Assembly (NCBI GenBank): GCA_951812305.1
Contig: CATOSB010000008.1
Span: forward strand, 62,001-126,000
Reading direction: 5' to 3'
From: an uncultured Paracoccaceae bacterium
GTDB lineage: Bacteria; Pseudomonadota; Alphaproteobacteria; Rhodobacterales; Rhodobacteraceae
Length of the DNA: 64,000 nt
Below are positions 45,317 to 54,120 of this stretch, piece after piece. The notes under the pieces are model-generated. The model was not told the DNA's origin. It saw nothing but the letters and a program-made list of their open reading frames with translations, and made no database searches. The position numbers were made by a program, and so were the translations under genes. The stretch's first letter is position 1. The number at the start of each line of letters is the position of its first letter.

Positions 45317-47667
45317 GACCGGTTCGCCGTTTCATGGATCTGCTGAACTGGGGCGCACTCATCGCGCCGGGCGTGATCCTCGGCAAGGACGGCACCTGCC
45401 TCGCCGGCTGGCGGATGCGCGGGCTCGATACCGAAAGCATGGAACCCGACGCGCTCGCGGGCTGGCTGGCCGCACTTGCGCGCAGGCTGTCGGAGTTCGG
45501 TGACGAACATGTGCTCTGGACGGTCTTCCGCCGCCGCCCGTCCGAAACCGTCCCCGCGCTTGCCGAGACCGGCCACGAGGCGCTGGACGTGCTCGCCATC
45601 GAGATGAACGGGCTCATGGCCGCGCCGGGCACGCTCTGGGCCGACGATCTGCTTTTGTTTTTCTCCTGGACGCCGGAGACGGAGATGGCGCTCGGAGAGA
45701 CGCTCTCCGCCTTCGCCGAAGAATGCGACCTGCTGGAAACCCGGCTCGATCACACGCTCGGGCTCACCCGTCTCGACCGGGGAGAGGGGGCAGAGGAGGA
45801 CGGGGTTCTGGTCTCCGAACTTTGCGCCCATCTTTCGGCGCTGACAGGCGAGCCGCGCCCCGCCCCCCGGATCTCGCCCGACACCCTGCCCGTAGGGCTT
45901 GACGCACTTCTCGGCCCCGATCTCGTCCAGGAACAGCTCTCCGGCCCGCTCCGGGTCTCCGGGCGACCGCTGGCCTGCGCCACCATCGGGGGGCTGGGGG
46001 AGGTCTACCCGCTCGCGCCGCTGGCCGCGCTCCAGGACGTGCGGATGAAATTCACATGGGTGACGCGCTTCGCGGCGATGTCGCCGGGCACCGCGCGGAC
46101 CCGGGTGCTCTGGAACCGCAAGCTCTGGCACCAGTCCGGCGCCGACATGATCGGCAATATCGCCGGCACCGGCGGCGGCAGACCGAAGCTCTTCGAGGCC
46201 GCCATGACCGAAAGCGCCGACGAGACCGTCGCGGTCGCCACGCGCGGCGAGGAAGGCTTCGGGGACTTCCTGCCGGTCCTTCTCGTCTATGGCGAGCCCG
46301 GGCAGTCCCATGCCGAGCTTGCACCCCGCCTGCGCATCCTGCGCGAGACCCTCGGTGTCGGAAGCCTGATCCTGCGCGAGGAACGCGCCAACGCGCTCCC
46401 GGTCTTCCTCTCGGCCCTGCCCGGCCATGTCGCCCCGAACCCGCGCGCCTTCATGGTGCGGGCCTGCGTCATGGCCGATCTGATGCCGGTCAGGGGCATC
46501 GACCGGGGTCGTCCCGTCTGCCCCTCCGCGCTGATGCCGAAACGCGCGCCCGCGCTCCTGCCCGCGCGGGCGCGCACCGGCGAGCTGTTTCACTTCAACC
46601 TGCATGTGGACGATGTCGGCCACACCCTCATGTTCGGTCCCACCGGCGGCGGCAAGTCGGTGCTCCTCGGCCTCATCGCCTCGGCCTGGCTGCGCTACCC
46701 CGAGGCCCGGGTGATCTTCTTCGACCGCCACCGCTCGATCCGCCACGCCTGCAACGCGCTTGGCGGCACCTTTCTCGAACCCGGCACCGGCGAGAGCCAA
46801 GGCCTCGCGCCCATGGCCCATGTGGCCGATCTCGGCGCGCCCTGGGCGGTGGACTGGCTCTGCGAGCTGGTGCGCCAGGGCACCGGCGCACGGCCGGACC
46901 CGGACCAGGCCGGGGAGCTCGGCCGCGCCGTCGACGTGCTGATGCGCACCCCCGAACCGGGGCTCCGGCAGGTCCAGGAATACGTGCAGGATCCCGTGCT
47001 CCGTCAGGTTCTGGAGGAATGGCTCTCCGGGCCGCTTGCGGACACCTTCGACCGGGACGGGGTCGATGTGAATGCCGGTCTCGACGGCGCGCGCCTGACC
47101 GTCTTCGAGACCGCCGCCCTTCTCGATGCCCGCGAGGCCGTCACGGTTCTGTCGCTCGACTATATATTCGCGCAGGTCGCGCGGCGTTTCGACGGACGCC
47201 CGACGCTGGTCATTCTCGACGAGGCCTGGAGCTTTCTCGCCCACGATATGTTCGCCGCCCGCATCCGGTCCTGGCTGAAAGAGGGCCGCAAGATGAATGT
47301 CGCGGTCCTGATGGCGACACAGTCGATCTCGGACGCGGTGAACTCCGGGCTGATCGCCGATCTTCTCGACAGCTGTCCGACCCGGATCTTCCTGCCCAAC
47401 CCGCAGGCGCTGACCTCGGTGCAGGAGCCGCAATACCGCGCCCTGCAACTCGATCCCGCGGAGGTCGCGCTGATCGCGGCAGCGCATCCGAAAAACGAGC
47501 TTTACATCGCCCAGGAGAGAACCCGCCGCCTCATCAGCTTCGCCCTCGGTCCCGCCGCGCTCTCGATCCTCGGCCAGACCAGCCAGGCCGCGAGCAGACG
47601 CGCCGCCGCCCGCACCGATCCCGGCCACTGGAAGGAGGACCTGATCCATGACACGCAAATCCCCTGA
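45313..47667 (+). CDS. trbE: Conjugation ATPase TrbE (VirB4 family)
   Basis: A 784-aa VirB4-type ATPase. Walker A GPTGGGKS lies near residues 442-449 and Walker B LVILDEAW near 632-639, with MATQSISDAVNSG following. The N-terminal 400 residues form the usual VirB4 cap domain. It is the largest energising ATPase of the transfer machine. The frame is intact although neighbouring transfer genes are broken. It overlaps trbJ by 20 bases. Confidence 0.95.
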   Translation: MRPVRRFMDLLNWGALIAPGVILGKDGTCLAGWRMRGLDTESMEPDALAGWLAALARRLSEFGDEHVLWTVFRRRPSETVPALAETGHEALDVLAIEMNGLMAAPGTLWADDLLLFFSWTPETEMALGETLSAFAEECDLLETRLDHTLGLTRLDRGEGAEEDGVLVSELCAHLSALTGEPRPAPRISPDTLPVGLDALLGPDLVQEQLSGPLRVSGRPLACATIGGLGEVYPLAPLAALQDVRMKFTWVTRFAAMSPGTARTRVLWNRKLWHQSGADMIGNIAGTGGGRPKLFEAAMTESADETVAVATRGEEGFGDFLPVLLVYGEPGQSHAELAPRLRILRETLGVGSLILREERANALPVFLSALPGHVAPNPRAFMVRACVMADLMPVRGIDRGRPVCPSALMPKRAPALLPARARTGELFHFNLHVDDVGHTLMFGPTGGGKSVLLGLIASAWLRYPEARVIFFDRHRSIRHACNALGGTFLEPGTGESQGLAPMAHVADLGAPWAVDWLCELVRQGTGARPDPDQAGELGRAVDVLMRTPEPGLRQVQEYVQDPVLRQVLEEWLSGPLADTFDRDGVDVNAGLDGARLTVFETAALLDAREAVTVLSLDYIFAQVARRFDGRPTLVILDEAWSFLAHDMFAARIRSWLKEGRKMNVAVLMATQSISDAVNSGLIADLLDSCPTRIFLPNPQALTSVQEPQYRALQLDPAEVALIAAAHPKNELYIAQERTRRLISFALGPAALSILGQTSQAASRRAAARTDPGHWKEDLIHDTQIP

Positions 47668-47870
47668 AACGCTTTCCGGCAATCGCGGGGGTCCCGCATC
47701 CGCGGGCGCGCCGCGCGGCGGAAACGGAGGCCCCGAAGTCGGGAATTGCCTCAAGGCCCTCCTGCTTTTTGCCGCGCTGACCGCCACCGCCCTGCCCGCG
47801 CAGTCCGGCGGCGTCACCGGTCACGCCACCGAATGGACGCAACTTCTCAACAACAAGCAGCTGGCAGTTG
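47648..47870 (+). pseudogene. trbJ: TrbJ stump (N-terminus only)
   Basis: Begins MTRKSPETLSG, with a signal-peptide-like core (ALLLFAALTATALPAQSG) and then the conserved start of mature TrbJ, HATEWTQLLNNKQL. The match stops there, near 47870, where a different gene tail is joined. The remaining 200 residues of TrbJ are missing. Confidence 0.8.
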
Positions 47871-47962
47871 CTCCAGCGTGGCCCCCGCTTCCGCGTGAAG
47901 GCCGGCACGCTCATGAACGTCCTCGTCGAAGACGACATAACCCTTCCCGAGGTGCTCCGGTG
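47867..47962 (+). pseudogene. Short C-terminal tail of another transfer gene, perhaps trbI
   Basis: In a frame different from trbJ the sequence reads WQLLQRGPRFRVKAGTLMNV then LVEDDITLPEVLR-stop. The AGT.MNVLVEDDI pattern resembles the last strand of VirB10/TrbI-type proteins, but it is too short to be sure. It probably marks the far side of a deletion that removed most of trbJ and neighbouring genes. Confidence 0.4.
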
Positions 47963-47967
47963 AACGC

Positions 47968-48231
47968 CTACAAGCCCAAAGCCTCGCGCAAAAGCGCATT
48001 GGCGCGCGTCTGCCAGCCCCGACCGTCCGCCTTCAGGCGGTCGATAATGTCGGGATCGAGACGCAGGGAGACCTGCCGTTTCGTCGGGGCCACCTGCGGC
48101 CCGCGCACGCGCACCAGTTTTCCCGCGGCGATATCGTCTTCCGAAATCGGTCGGGCATCGGGATCCGCCCTGGCCGCCCGGGTAATCGTCCGGTCCTCTT
48201 CGGAAGAGGGCTTGACCAACGTCTCAGACAT
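47968..48231 (-). CDS. brnA: BrnA-type antitoxin
   Basis: An 87-aa protein with an acidic disordered N-terminus and a ribbon-helix-helix-like C-terminus (RQVSLRLDPDIIDRLKADGR then GWQTRANALLREALGL), the BrnA/DUF4415 pattern. It follows brnT with an 8-bp overlap, the usual toxin-first order of this module. It would neutralise BrnT and repress the operon. Confidence 0.92.
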   Translation of the reverse strand: MSETLVKPSSEEDRTITRAARADPDARPISEDDIAAGKLVRVRGPQVAPTKRQVSLRLDPDIIDRLKADGRGWQTRANALLREALGL

Positions 48232-48499
48232 GTCGCACTCCCATATACATCTCGAATTCACGCGCATTGGCTTTGCGCAGGCTGATGATCCGTCGTGCCG
48301 CCGCGCGATCCGAATAGACACAGACATGCAGGCGGTCACCGATTGGCCCAAGTGCCACATGCCGGAGTTCGCCGTAGTCGCGCCGCCGGTCTTCCCATAT
48401 GACCGCCGCCTCCCACGCGAAGACATGAACCGCTTCAAAAGACACGCCGTGCCGGGATGTGTTGCTTCGGTTCTTGTCCTCATCCCAGGAAAACATCAT
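48224..48499 (-). CDS. brnT: BrnT-type toxin (ribonuclease)
   Basis: A 91-aa protein (MMFSWDEDKNRSNTSRHGVS start; the second ATG is equally possible) with the BrnT/DUF497 signature: W-D-x-x-K-N-x-x-N-x-x-x-H-G-V-S-F, DRRRDYGELRHVALG and RRIISLRKANAREFE. Known BrnT proteins are RelE-fold RNases. The module lies on the opposite strand to the trb genes around it, immediately after a deletion scar. Confidence 0.93.
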   Translation of the reverse strand: MMFSWDEDKNRSNTSRHGVSFEAVHVFAWEAAVIWEDRRRDYGELRHVALGPIGDRLHVCVYSDRAAARRIISLRKANAREFEMYMGVRHV

Positions 48500-48585
48500 C
48501 ACTTTTTTGTAACGACAATCAGCCCGTGTGACAAGACCAGCCAGAGAGCGGTGTGGCGGGGCAGCGAGCCCGATGCGAGGCGGCG

Positions 48586-49925
48586 ATGACAGGGGCGATC
48601 CACCGGATCCTTGTACCCATTGCGATGATGACCTTGGTTTTGCTCGCCCTGCCCGCGCGCGCCTGCACCGAGGACACGGTGCTCGAACTCGTGGGGCGGC
48701 TTGAGGCGCCGGGGGGCTACGACACGGTCTATTACGGGGTCCGGGTACGCCCGCCGCGCGCAATCACGACGATGACCGTGGGCGAGGTGCTGGCCTGGCA
48801 GCGCAACACCGTGCGCGGCGGCTCGGTCTCCTCTGCTGCCGGACGCTACCAGATCATCCGCCCCACCCTCCAGGGCCTGGTCAACCAGGGCGTGGTCCTG
48901 CCCTCGGAAACCTTCGATGCGGCGACGCAGGACCGGCTCGGGCGGCACCTCCTGCGGGCCACCGGCTACCGGGCGGGCGATACCTCGCCCGGGACCGCCA
49001 ACAGGATTGCCGGGGTCTGGGCCGCGCTGCCGCGCGTCGATGGTCCCGGCGCGGGGCACTCGATCTACGAAGGGGTAGCCGGCAACCACGCGCTCATCAC
49101 CGCCCCGAGCTACATGGCGGTGCTCGCTTGCGAGCGCGCAGTCGCCTCGCTCGGCCCCGAGGTCGGCGCGGTGCGCGCCGGTCAGACCTTCGGCTTCAAC
49201 TGGGACCGGGTTCTCGAAAAGATCGCGGAGGCCTCGGAGAAGGTGCTCGCGGGGATCGGCACCTGGGCCATCGGCCTGCTTCTCGGCCTCTTCGTGATCG
49301 ATCTCGTTCTCAGGGCGGGGCACTCGATCTTCTCCGGCGATCTCCGGCGCCTCTACAAGGGGCTCGCCTTCCGGCTCCTGACCGTCTCTGTCTCGCGCTT
49401 CTCACCATGCCGGGCGCGTTCATCGACTTCATCGACGCGGCGGTCCGCCAGCTTGCCGGAAGTGCGGGCACCGGGACGGCGTTCTCGCTCAGCACCTTCG
49501 TGTCGGGCCGCATGGCGCTCATCTTCTCTCTCTTCGAAGGGATCGGAATCTGGCCCGTGAGCATACAGATCGCCGTGGTCGTCCTTGCCGCACTGATCCT
49601 TTTGCCCTTCGCCGTGCTCCTCGGCCTTCTCGTCTACCGGAGCGCCACGCTGCTGCTCGCCGCCGCCGCCGGTCTCTTCGCCCTCGGGTTCGGCGGGCTG
49701 AAGGAGACCACGGCAACGGCGCGCAATGCCGTGCTGCTTCCGGTCTCGGCGGGGCTCTCGCTGCTCGTGGTCATGCTCATCACCGGGGTTGCGCTCGAAA
49801 TGGCCTGGTCGATCCGGTCCCATACCAACCCGCTTTCTGCTGCGATGACATTCCTGCTGCTCGAAATCGCCGCCGCCGCGCTTGCCTGGTTCCTGCCCTC
49901 CGCCATCGGAAAGATCGTCAGATGA
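48586..49925 (+). pseudogene. Lysozyme-TrbL fusion gene with a frameshift
   Basis: It starts MTGAIHRILVPIAMMTLV with a signal peptide. Residues about 30-190 are lysozyme-like (GEVLAWQ, SSAAGRYQIIRPTLQGLV, NRIAGVWAALP). The continuation resembles TrbL/VirB6: ASEKVLAGIGTWAIGLLLGL and further membrane helices. Near 49390-49400 two extra bases break the frame: FRLLTVSV should continue LALLTMPGAFIDFIDAAVRQ. The second frame carries four or more membrane helices and ends IGKIVR at 49925. A wall-opening enzyme built into the inner-membrane channel is unusual. Confidence 0.8.
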
Positions 49926-50104
49926 ACCGGATCACAATTCTCTTGCGTGCGCGCATCAGGTGTATCAGGCTCCTCCGCGGTGCGGGGATAACCAGCGTTC
50001 ACTGTCCTAAACCCTGGGCGAACTCCAGGCGGGCAGTGTCCCGCACCGCCCGGGCCGGGGCGCCGGGCGGCACACAAAGCGCCGCTCCAATGGATCGCCA
50101 TTGA
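49922..50104 (+). CDS. Possible small coupled ORF
   Basis: A 60-codon frame whose ATG overlaps the TrbL-part stop (ATGA) and whose stop overlaps the TTG of the next gene. The product (MNRITILLRARIRCIRLLRG...) is Arg-rich and unlike any family I know. It may only serve translational coupling or not be a gene. Confidence 0.3.
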   Translation: MNRITILLRARIRCIRLLRGAGITSVHCPKPWANSRRAVSRTARAGAPGGTQSAAPMDRH

Positions 50105-50862
50105 TCTTCCTCCGCCGCGCTGTCAGGGTCGTCTGCGGTGCGGGGCAGGGTTTTATCCTCCTGCTTCTTCTCTGCCTTTACCCACTCCACACTGCTCGGG
50201 CAGAGACCCGCACCACCACCGATCTTCTGAGCTTCATCCGTACGCTCGAGGCCCCGCTCGGCTATGACGATTACGAACGCCGCATTCCGCTGGCACCTCC
50301 GAAGCCGCTCACCGCCATGTCTGTGGGCGAGGTGCTCGACTGGCAGGCCCGGGTCCGGACCGCCGGCGCGCCCTCCACCGCCGCCGGCGGTTACCAGTTC
50401 ATCCGCGACACGCTGGCGCGCCTGGTCAGAACCCACGGGATCGCGCGCGATACACGCTTCGGCCCGGCGCTTCAGGACCGCCTCGCCCGGCTCCTGATCG
50501 CGGAATGCGGAAACCCCGACCCGCCGGCGCGCCATCCCCACTATGGCAATTGCCTCGCGGGCATCTGGGCCGCACTGCCGCTCACCCATGGCCCACAGCG
50601 TGGCCGCTCCGCCTATCGCGGGGTGGCCGGCAACCGGGCGCTCACCACCCCCGCCGCCGTGCTGGCGGTTCTGGCGGGCCAGCCGGTCCCGCTGACACTC
50701 CGTAGCCCCCGGCGCAGCGCGCCCATTCCCGACACAAGCGTTCTCGCCTTCGGCGCGGTCAGGCTCAGAGATGTCACTGCCGCCATGCGGGGCGCGGCAC
50801 GCGCCGGCACACTTTCCCCCTCGGTCCGGACCTGGAGCTTCGATCCCTATGCCGTCGAGTGA
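50101..50862 (+). CDS. Lysozyme-like peptidoglycan hydrolase, paralogue of the fusion N-terminus
   Basis: About 253 aa from TTG 50101. A signal peptide (FILLLLLCLYPLHTARA) is followed by a domain closely parallel to the one at 48586 (GEVLDWQARVRT, STAAGGYQFIRDTLARLV, LAGIWAALPL, RGVAGNRALTTP). Such VirB1-like enzymes open the cell wall for the secretion channel. A C-terminal 60-residue extension without known domain follows. Confidence 0.8.
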   Translation: MIFLRRAVRVVCGAGQGFILLLLLCLYPLHTARAETRTTTDLLSFIRTLEAPLGYDDYERRIPLAPPKPLTAMSVGEVLDWQARVRTAGAPSTAAGGYQFIRDTLARLVRTHGIARDTRFGPALQDRLARLLIAECGNPDPPARHPHYGNCLAGIWAALPLTHGPQRGRSAYRGVAGNRALTTPAAVLAVLAGQPVPLTLRSPRRSAPIPDTSVLAFGAVRLRDVTAAMRGAARAGTLSPSVRTWSFDPYAVE

Positions 50863-50991
50863 GAGCCATATCCTCAAAGAGGACACTCGTGCCGGTGGCA
50901 CGGCGGGGCGCAAGAGCCGCCGCAAGACGCGCAGCAGCGGCAAACCGGCGGGTCCGGATGCGGAGAAGGTCAGGGTCGCGCTCGAGGCGCG
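50849..50991 (+). pseudogene. Start of a gene cut by the prophage
   Basis: It starts at ATG 50849 (MPSSESHILKEDTRAGGTAG), overlapping the lysozyme gene by 14 bases, and continues with a basic stretch KSRRKTRSSGKPAGPDAEKV up to the predicted phage end at 50992. Beyond it the frame reads phage-end sequence to a stop at 51070. Probably a transfer-region gene disrupted by the prophage; product unknown. Confidence 0.5.
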
Positions 50992-50996
50992 TGTAG

Positions 50997-51101
50997 CGCG
51001 ACAAAAGTCTTTCAGAATCCGCGACAAAAGTCTTCGAAATTGGGGCTGTTTTGGGCTGGAAATCGGTTGAATTTTCGGGGCTGTTTTGGGCTGGAAAAGG
51101 G
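50997..51101. repeat. Paired direct repeats at the prophage right end
   Basis: CGCGACAAAAGTCTT occurs twice (about 50997 and 51020) and GGGGCTGTTTTGGGCTGGAA twice (about 51042 and 51080). Repeated blocks next to a TG end are what transposase-binding end sites of Mu-like phages look like; the function here is inferred. Confidence 0.6.
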
Positions 51102-51319
51102 CGCTCGAAGTGTTGAAGATCCAGCTTTACCCTCGCGTTGGGCGCGGGGTTGGTCTGGGTGATGTAACCGGGGCGGCACTCTGCCGTTCTTCCTCCCGCC
51201 TCTGGTCGGCGTCGGAGTTGTCGCGTTCTGCTTGCCGCTGCCGTTCTTCCTCCCGCCGTTGGTCGCTGTCGGAGGTGTCTCGCTCCGGGACTGCTGGTGA
51301 CTCTTCCGGATTTTTGCTG

Positions 51320-53716
51320 TCATCGGGTGGAGGAGGTGGCTCCGGCGCATCGCCGACCCCGGTCAGATCGAGGGTTCGTGACACGGTTCGGTCGGGCGTT
51401 TCGATACCGGCGCCTTTGGTAATAGGCGTCGACCTCGTCGATGGCGGTGAGGCGGATGCGGTCTTCGCCGCGCGGCTCGGTTCCGATGATGCGCAGATGG
51501 GCGTATGGCTCGGTGGCGGAGTGCAGCCGCCAGAGAGTGTCTGCGGGGTCGGCCCCGTCGGCGTCGAGGGGTTGGGGGAGTGGCTTTGCGAGCTTGAGGC
51601 GGTCGACGGGGCCGGTTGCTGCATCACCCGGATGCCGGCCCACGGCGCTGTCATGTATGCTGCCATCGGAGCTGCGGATCAGGATGCGGTCGCCGTCGTC
51701 GATCTCCACGGCACGGTCGATGCTCAGGACAGTGCGTTGCGGGTTTGCGGTGGCGCGCCCGGCGATACCGCCGTCAAGCAGGCCGTGACTGAGGGCGACG
51801 ACGTCGCCGCGGGCGATGGCGAGACCTTCGAGTCCCATGTCCCATGAGATGCGGCGGCGGTGATAGATCTGGCGGGCGGCCTGCAGCGCGCATTCTTCTT
51901 CGGCGCGGGCGGTATCGGTGATACCGGGGAATGTCACGGTTGTGGTTGATGCGGGGGGTCCGGTGAGGCCGGGCATGAGACGGCGCACGGTCTGCCATGT
52001 CCAGTCGCGATCCTTGTCGATATAGCGGAGCGCGATTTCCTCCGCCGCGGCGCCGCTGGCCCAGGCGATACGCAGGCTGCCGGGGATGATATTTCCCGGC
52101 GTGATCAGGGAGGAGACGGGGGTGTCGGGATCGTCGTATATGACGCCGAGCCTGCCGCTGGCCCATGTCGGGGTGGCGCGGCCACAGCGGGCGACCATGG
52201 TCAGCAGGTCGCGGGCGACCATGGCGCTGGAGATGACGGCATCGCAGCGGAGCCCGTGGCGGGTGCAGAAGGCGGCCCATGCACGGATGGCATCAAGGTT
52301 GATGCGGGCGTCGGGAAGCCCTGCACCTGCGATCAGGCGGCCATCCACGCGGAGGCCCTTTGCGAGCCAGAGGAATATCCATGCCGGGTTGGAGTTGGGC
52401 TTCGTCTGCCAGCCGCCCTGGCCGTCGGGGACGGGCACGGGCTGGCGCGCCATGCAGGAGAGCCGGGGGGTGGAGCCTGAGAATTGGCCCGAGGCACGGA
52501 TGCGCAGCCAGAGTCTTGTCTGTCCTCGGTAGTCGCCGGTGTCGGGACGGATCGAGCGGAGCGCGGTCCACTGCAGTATGTCGACGTCGCGGTTTCCGTC
52601 GGCGGGTGCGGCGGTGCGGCGAATGCGGACATCCCATGTACCGGGGGACGGCAGGCGGATCACGGTCGAGCGCCGGACCTCGCTGGCGCGCTCGTCGCCG
52701 GCCAGGCTAAGCGTACCGGGTCCGAGGCGGGTCCATGGGTCGCTGGTGTCGGCCGGGCGCGCCTCAAGATCGAGGGTCACGGTGCGGCCCGATCCCTCGC
52801 CCTTGTCGTTATAGGCGGTTTGGCGGGCGGCGAGATCGATGGCGACATGGGTGCTCTTCTCCGCTGTCCGCCGGGTCTGCCAGTCGGTGTTGTCGAGCGC
52901 GGGTCCGGCTTCGGTGTGGATATCGGCGCGTTCGGGTCCTGCGCGGCCGCGCAGGATGTGGCGCGACACGTTCTCGAAACTGTCCAGCGGGGTATTTTCG
53001 ATGCGGGTATCGGAGATCTCCGGGGCCCCTACACCGAGGCCGAAGACCTGGACGAGGTCCTGGTTATTGTCGTTGTCGAAGCGCGCCCAGGGCGCGGCGG
53101 CGAGATCGGGGAAGATGCGGTGCGCACCGAGGATGAGCGGGACGGGCGCATAGGGCCGTGCCCGGTTGGCGCCACCGGTGAGCGAATAGACGGGCTCCGG
53201 CCCGGCGGCGGCACCGGCGGGATCGGGGGGCGGAATGAGGGCGTTGAGGACGAGGCCGCCGGCGACCATTATGCCGGCGGAGACGAGCGAGGCCTGAAAG
53301 GAGGTTAGGCCCGCAAGGAAAGACGCGCCGGGCAGCCAGGCCCCGAGGGCGAGGAGCGCGATGGTGCCGATGATCTGGAGCGGATTGCTGTCGCCCCCGC
53401 CGGCGAGCGCGGGGCGCAGCGCCACATGCTGGCCGGCGCGGAGCCGGGTGCGGGCGCGGGCGGACGGTGGCACGGCGCGGCCATCGACGCTGACAAGGAT
53501 GAGACCGGGACCGAGGCCGGGGAGCGCGGCGGCGGCGAGTGTATCGAGGGGGGTGCCGGGCGGCAGCATGATGGTGGTCCGCCCCTCTGCCGTCAGGGGG
53601 TGCGGCCAGATCTCGACGCTGCAGGGGGCATGCAGGGGCTCTGCAAGGGCTGTGCGGCGGCGGTGGAGGGCCGCATCCGGGGTTCCGGTCGCCGCCTGGG
53701 GGAGGATCACAGCCAT
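51320..53716 (-). CDS. Tail tip/host-specificity protein J-like
   Basis: A 798-aa protein. The N-terminus has a ubiquitin-like region, then hydrophobic stretches (IIGTIALLALGAWLPGASFLAG) and the tip fold seen in phage J and GTA tip proteins (SLTGGANRARPYAPVPLILG, then IGTEPRGEDRIRLTAIDEVD). The last 30 residues after EVDAYY are out of character. One base fewer near 51425 would give YYKGAGIETPDRTVSRTLDL and run to a stop at 51127 through an acidic, Gln/Arg-rich double repeat (DSDQRREEERQ and DADQRREEERQ). The natural protein is thus probably about 860 aa and frameshifted here. It should sit at the tail tip and bind the host. Confidence 0.8.
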   Translation of the reverse strand: MAVILPQAATGTPDAALHRRRTALAEPLHAPCSVEIWPHPLTAEGRTTIMLPPGTPLDTLAAAALPGLGPGLILVSVDGRAVPPSARARTRLRAGQHVALRPALAGGGDSNPLQIIGTIALLALGAWLPGASFLAGLTSFQASLVSAGIMVAGGLVLNALIPPPDPAGAAAGPEPVYSLTGGANRARPYAPVPLILGAHRIFPDLAAAPWARFDNDNNQDLVQVFGLGVGAPEISDTRIENTPLDSFENVSRHILRGRAGPERADIHTEAGPALDNTDWQTRRTAEKSTHVAIDLAARQTAYNDKGEGSGRTVTLDLEARPADTSDPWTRLGPGTLSLAGDERASEVRRSTVIRLPSPGTWDVRIRRTAAPADGNRDVDILQWTALRSIRPDTGDYRGQTRLWLRIRASGQFSGSTPRLSCMARQPVPVPDGQGGWQTKPNSNPAWIFLWLAKGLRVDGRLIAGAGLPDARINLDAIRAWAAFCTRHGLRCDAVISSAMVARDLLTMVARCGRATPTWASGRLGVIYDDPDTPVSSLITPGNIIPGSLRIAWASGAAAEEIALRYIDKDRDWTWQTVRRLMPGLTGPPASTTTVTFPGITDTARAEEECALQAARQIYHRRRISWDMGLEGLAIARGDVVALSHGLLDGGIAGRATANPQRTVLSIDRAVEIDDGDRILIRSSDGSIHDSAVGRHPGDAATGPVDRLKLAKPLPQPLDADGADPADTLWRLHSATEPYAHLRIIGTEPRGEDRIRLTAIDEVDAYYQRRRYRNARPNRVTNPRSDRGRRCAGATSSTR

Positions 53717-54120
53717 CGGTAGAGCCCGGCCAGGATCAGGCCCCGGTCTTCGAGCCGCGCCAGCGGATGCAGGCAGGTGCCGAGCCTGGCCATGTGATGC
53801 AGGACATGCGGGGTGCCGGGGGCGCCGGTCCAGAGCCCGATATGGTGGCCAAGGGCGCGGGTGCGGGCGGCGGCGCGCATCAGCACCGCATCGCCCTCTT
53901 GTGGCGCCTCACCGGTGTCGAGCGGTCGGGCAAAGTCGCCACCGAGCGCCGCGATGGCCCCGTCCCGCGCGCGCAGGCTGCCGGGGCTGGGTGGCAGGTC
54001 AAGGGCATGCCCGAACACGGCGTGGCGCACCCGAGCGACCAGATCGGCGCAATCCTCCGCCGGCGCGCCGACCCAGGCGTCGGCCCAGTCGGGAGTGTGG
54101 GGGCGATCCTTACGCGTCAT
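53707..54120 (-). CDS. NlpC/P60-like tail protein
   Basis: A 137-aa protein with an N-terminal DCADLVARVRHAVFG (catalytic Cys helix of NlpC/P60-type hydrolases), a later GDAVLMRAAARTRALGHHIG carrying the likely His, and HVLHHMARLGTCLHPL near the end. It lies directly before the tip gene (10-bp overlap), as in lambda K and GTA gp14. It would open peptidoglycan during DNA entry or cut a tail protein during assembly. Confidence 0.75.
   Translation of the reverse strand: MTRKDRPHTPDWADAWVGAPAEDCADLVARVRHAVFGHALDLPPSPGSLRARDGAIAALGGDFARPLDTGEAPQEGDAVLMRAAARTRALGHHIGLWTGAPGTPHVLHHMARLGTCLHPLARLEDRGLILAGLYRWL

Noticed and set aside
45289..47817. 842-codon open frame on the minus strand
   Set aside because: It is the antisense shadow of trbE, produced by high GC content. 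Its composition (Gly/Arg/Asp/His-rich) and lack of domains contrast with the clear VirB4 motifs on the plus strand.
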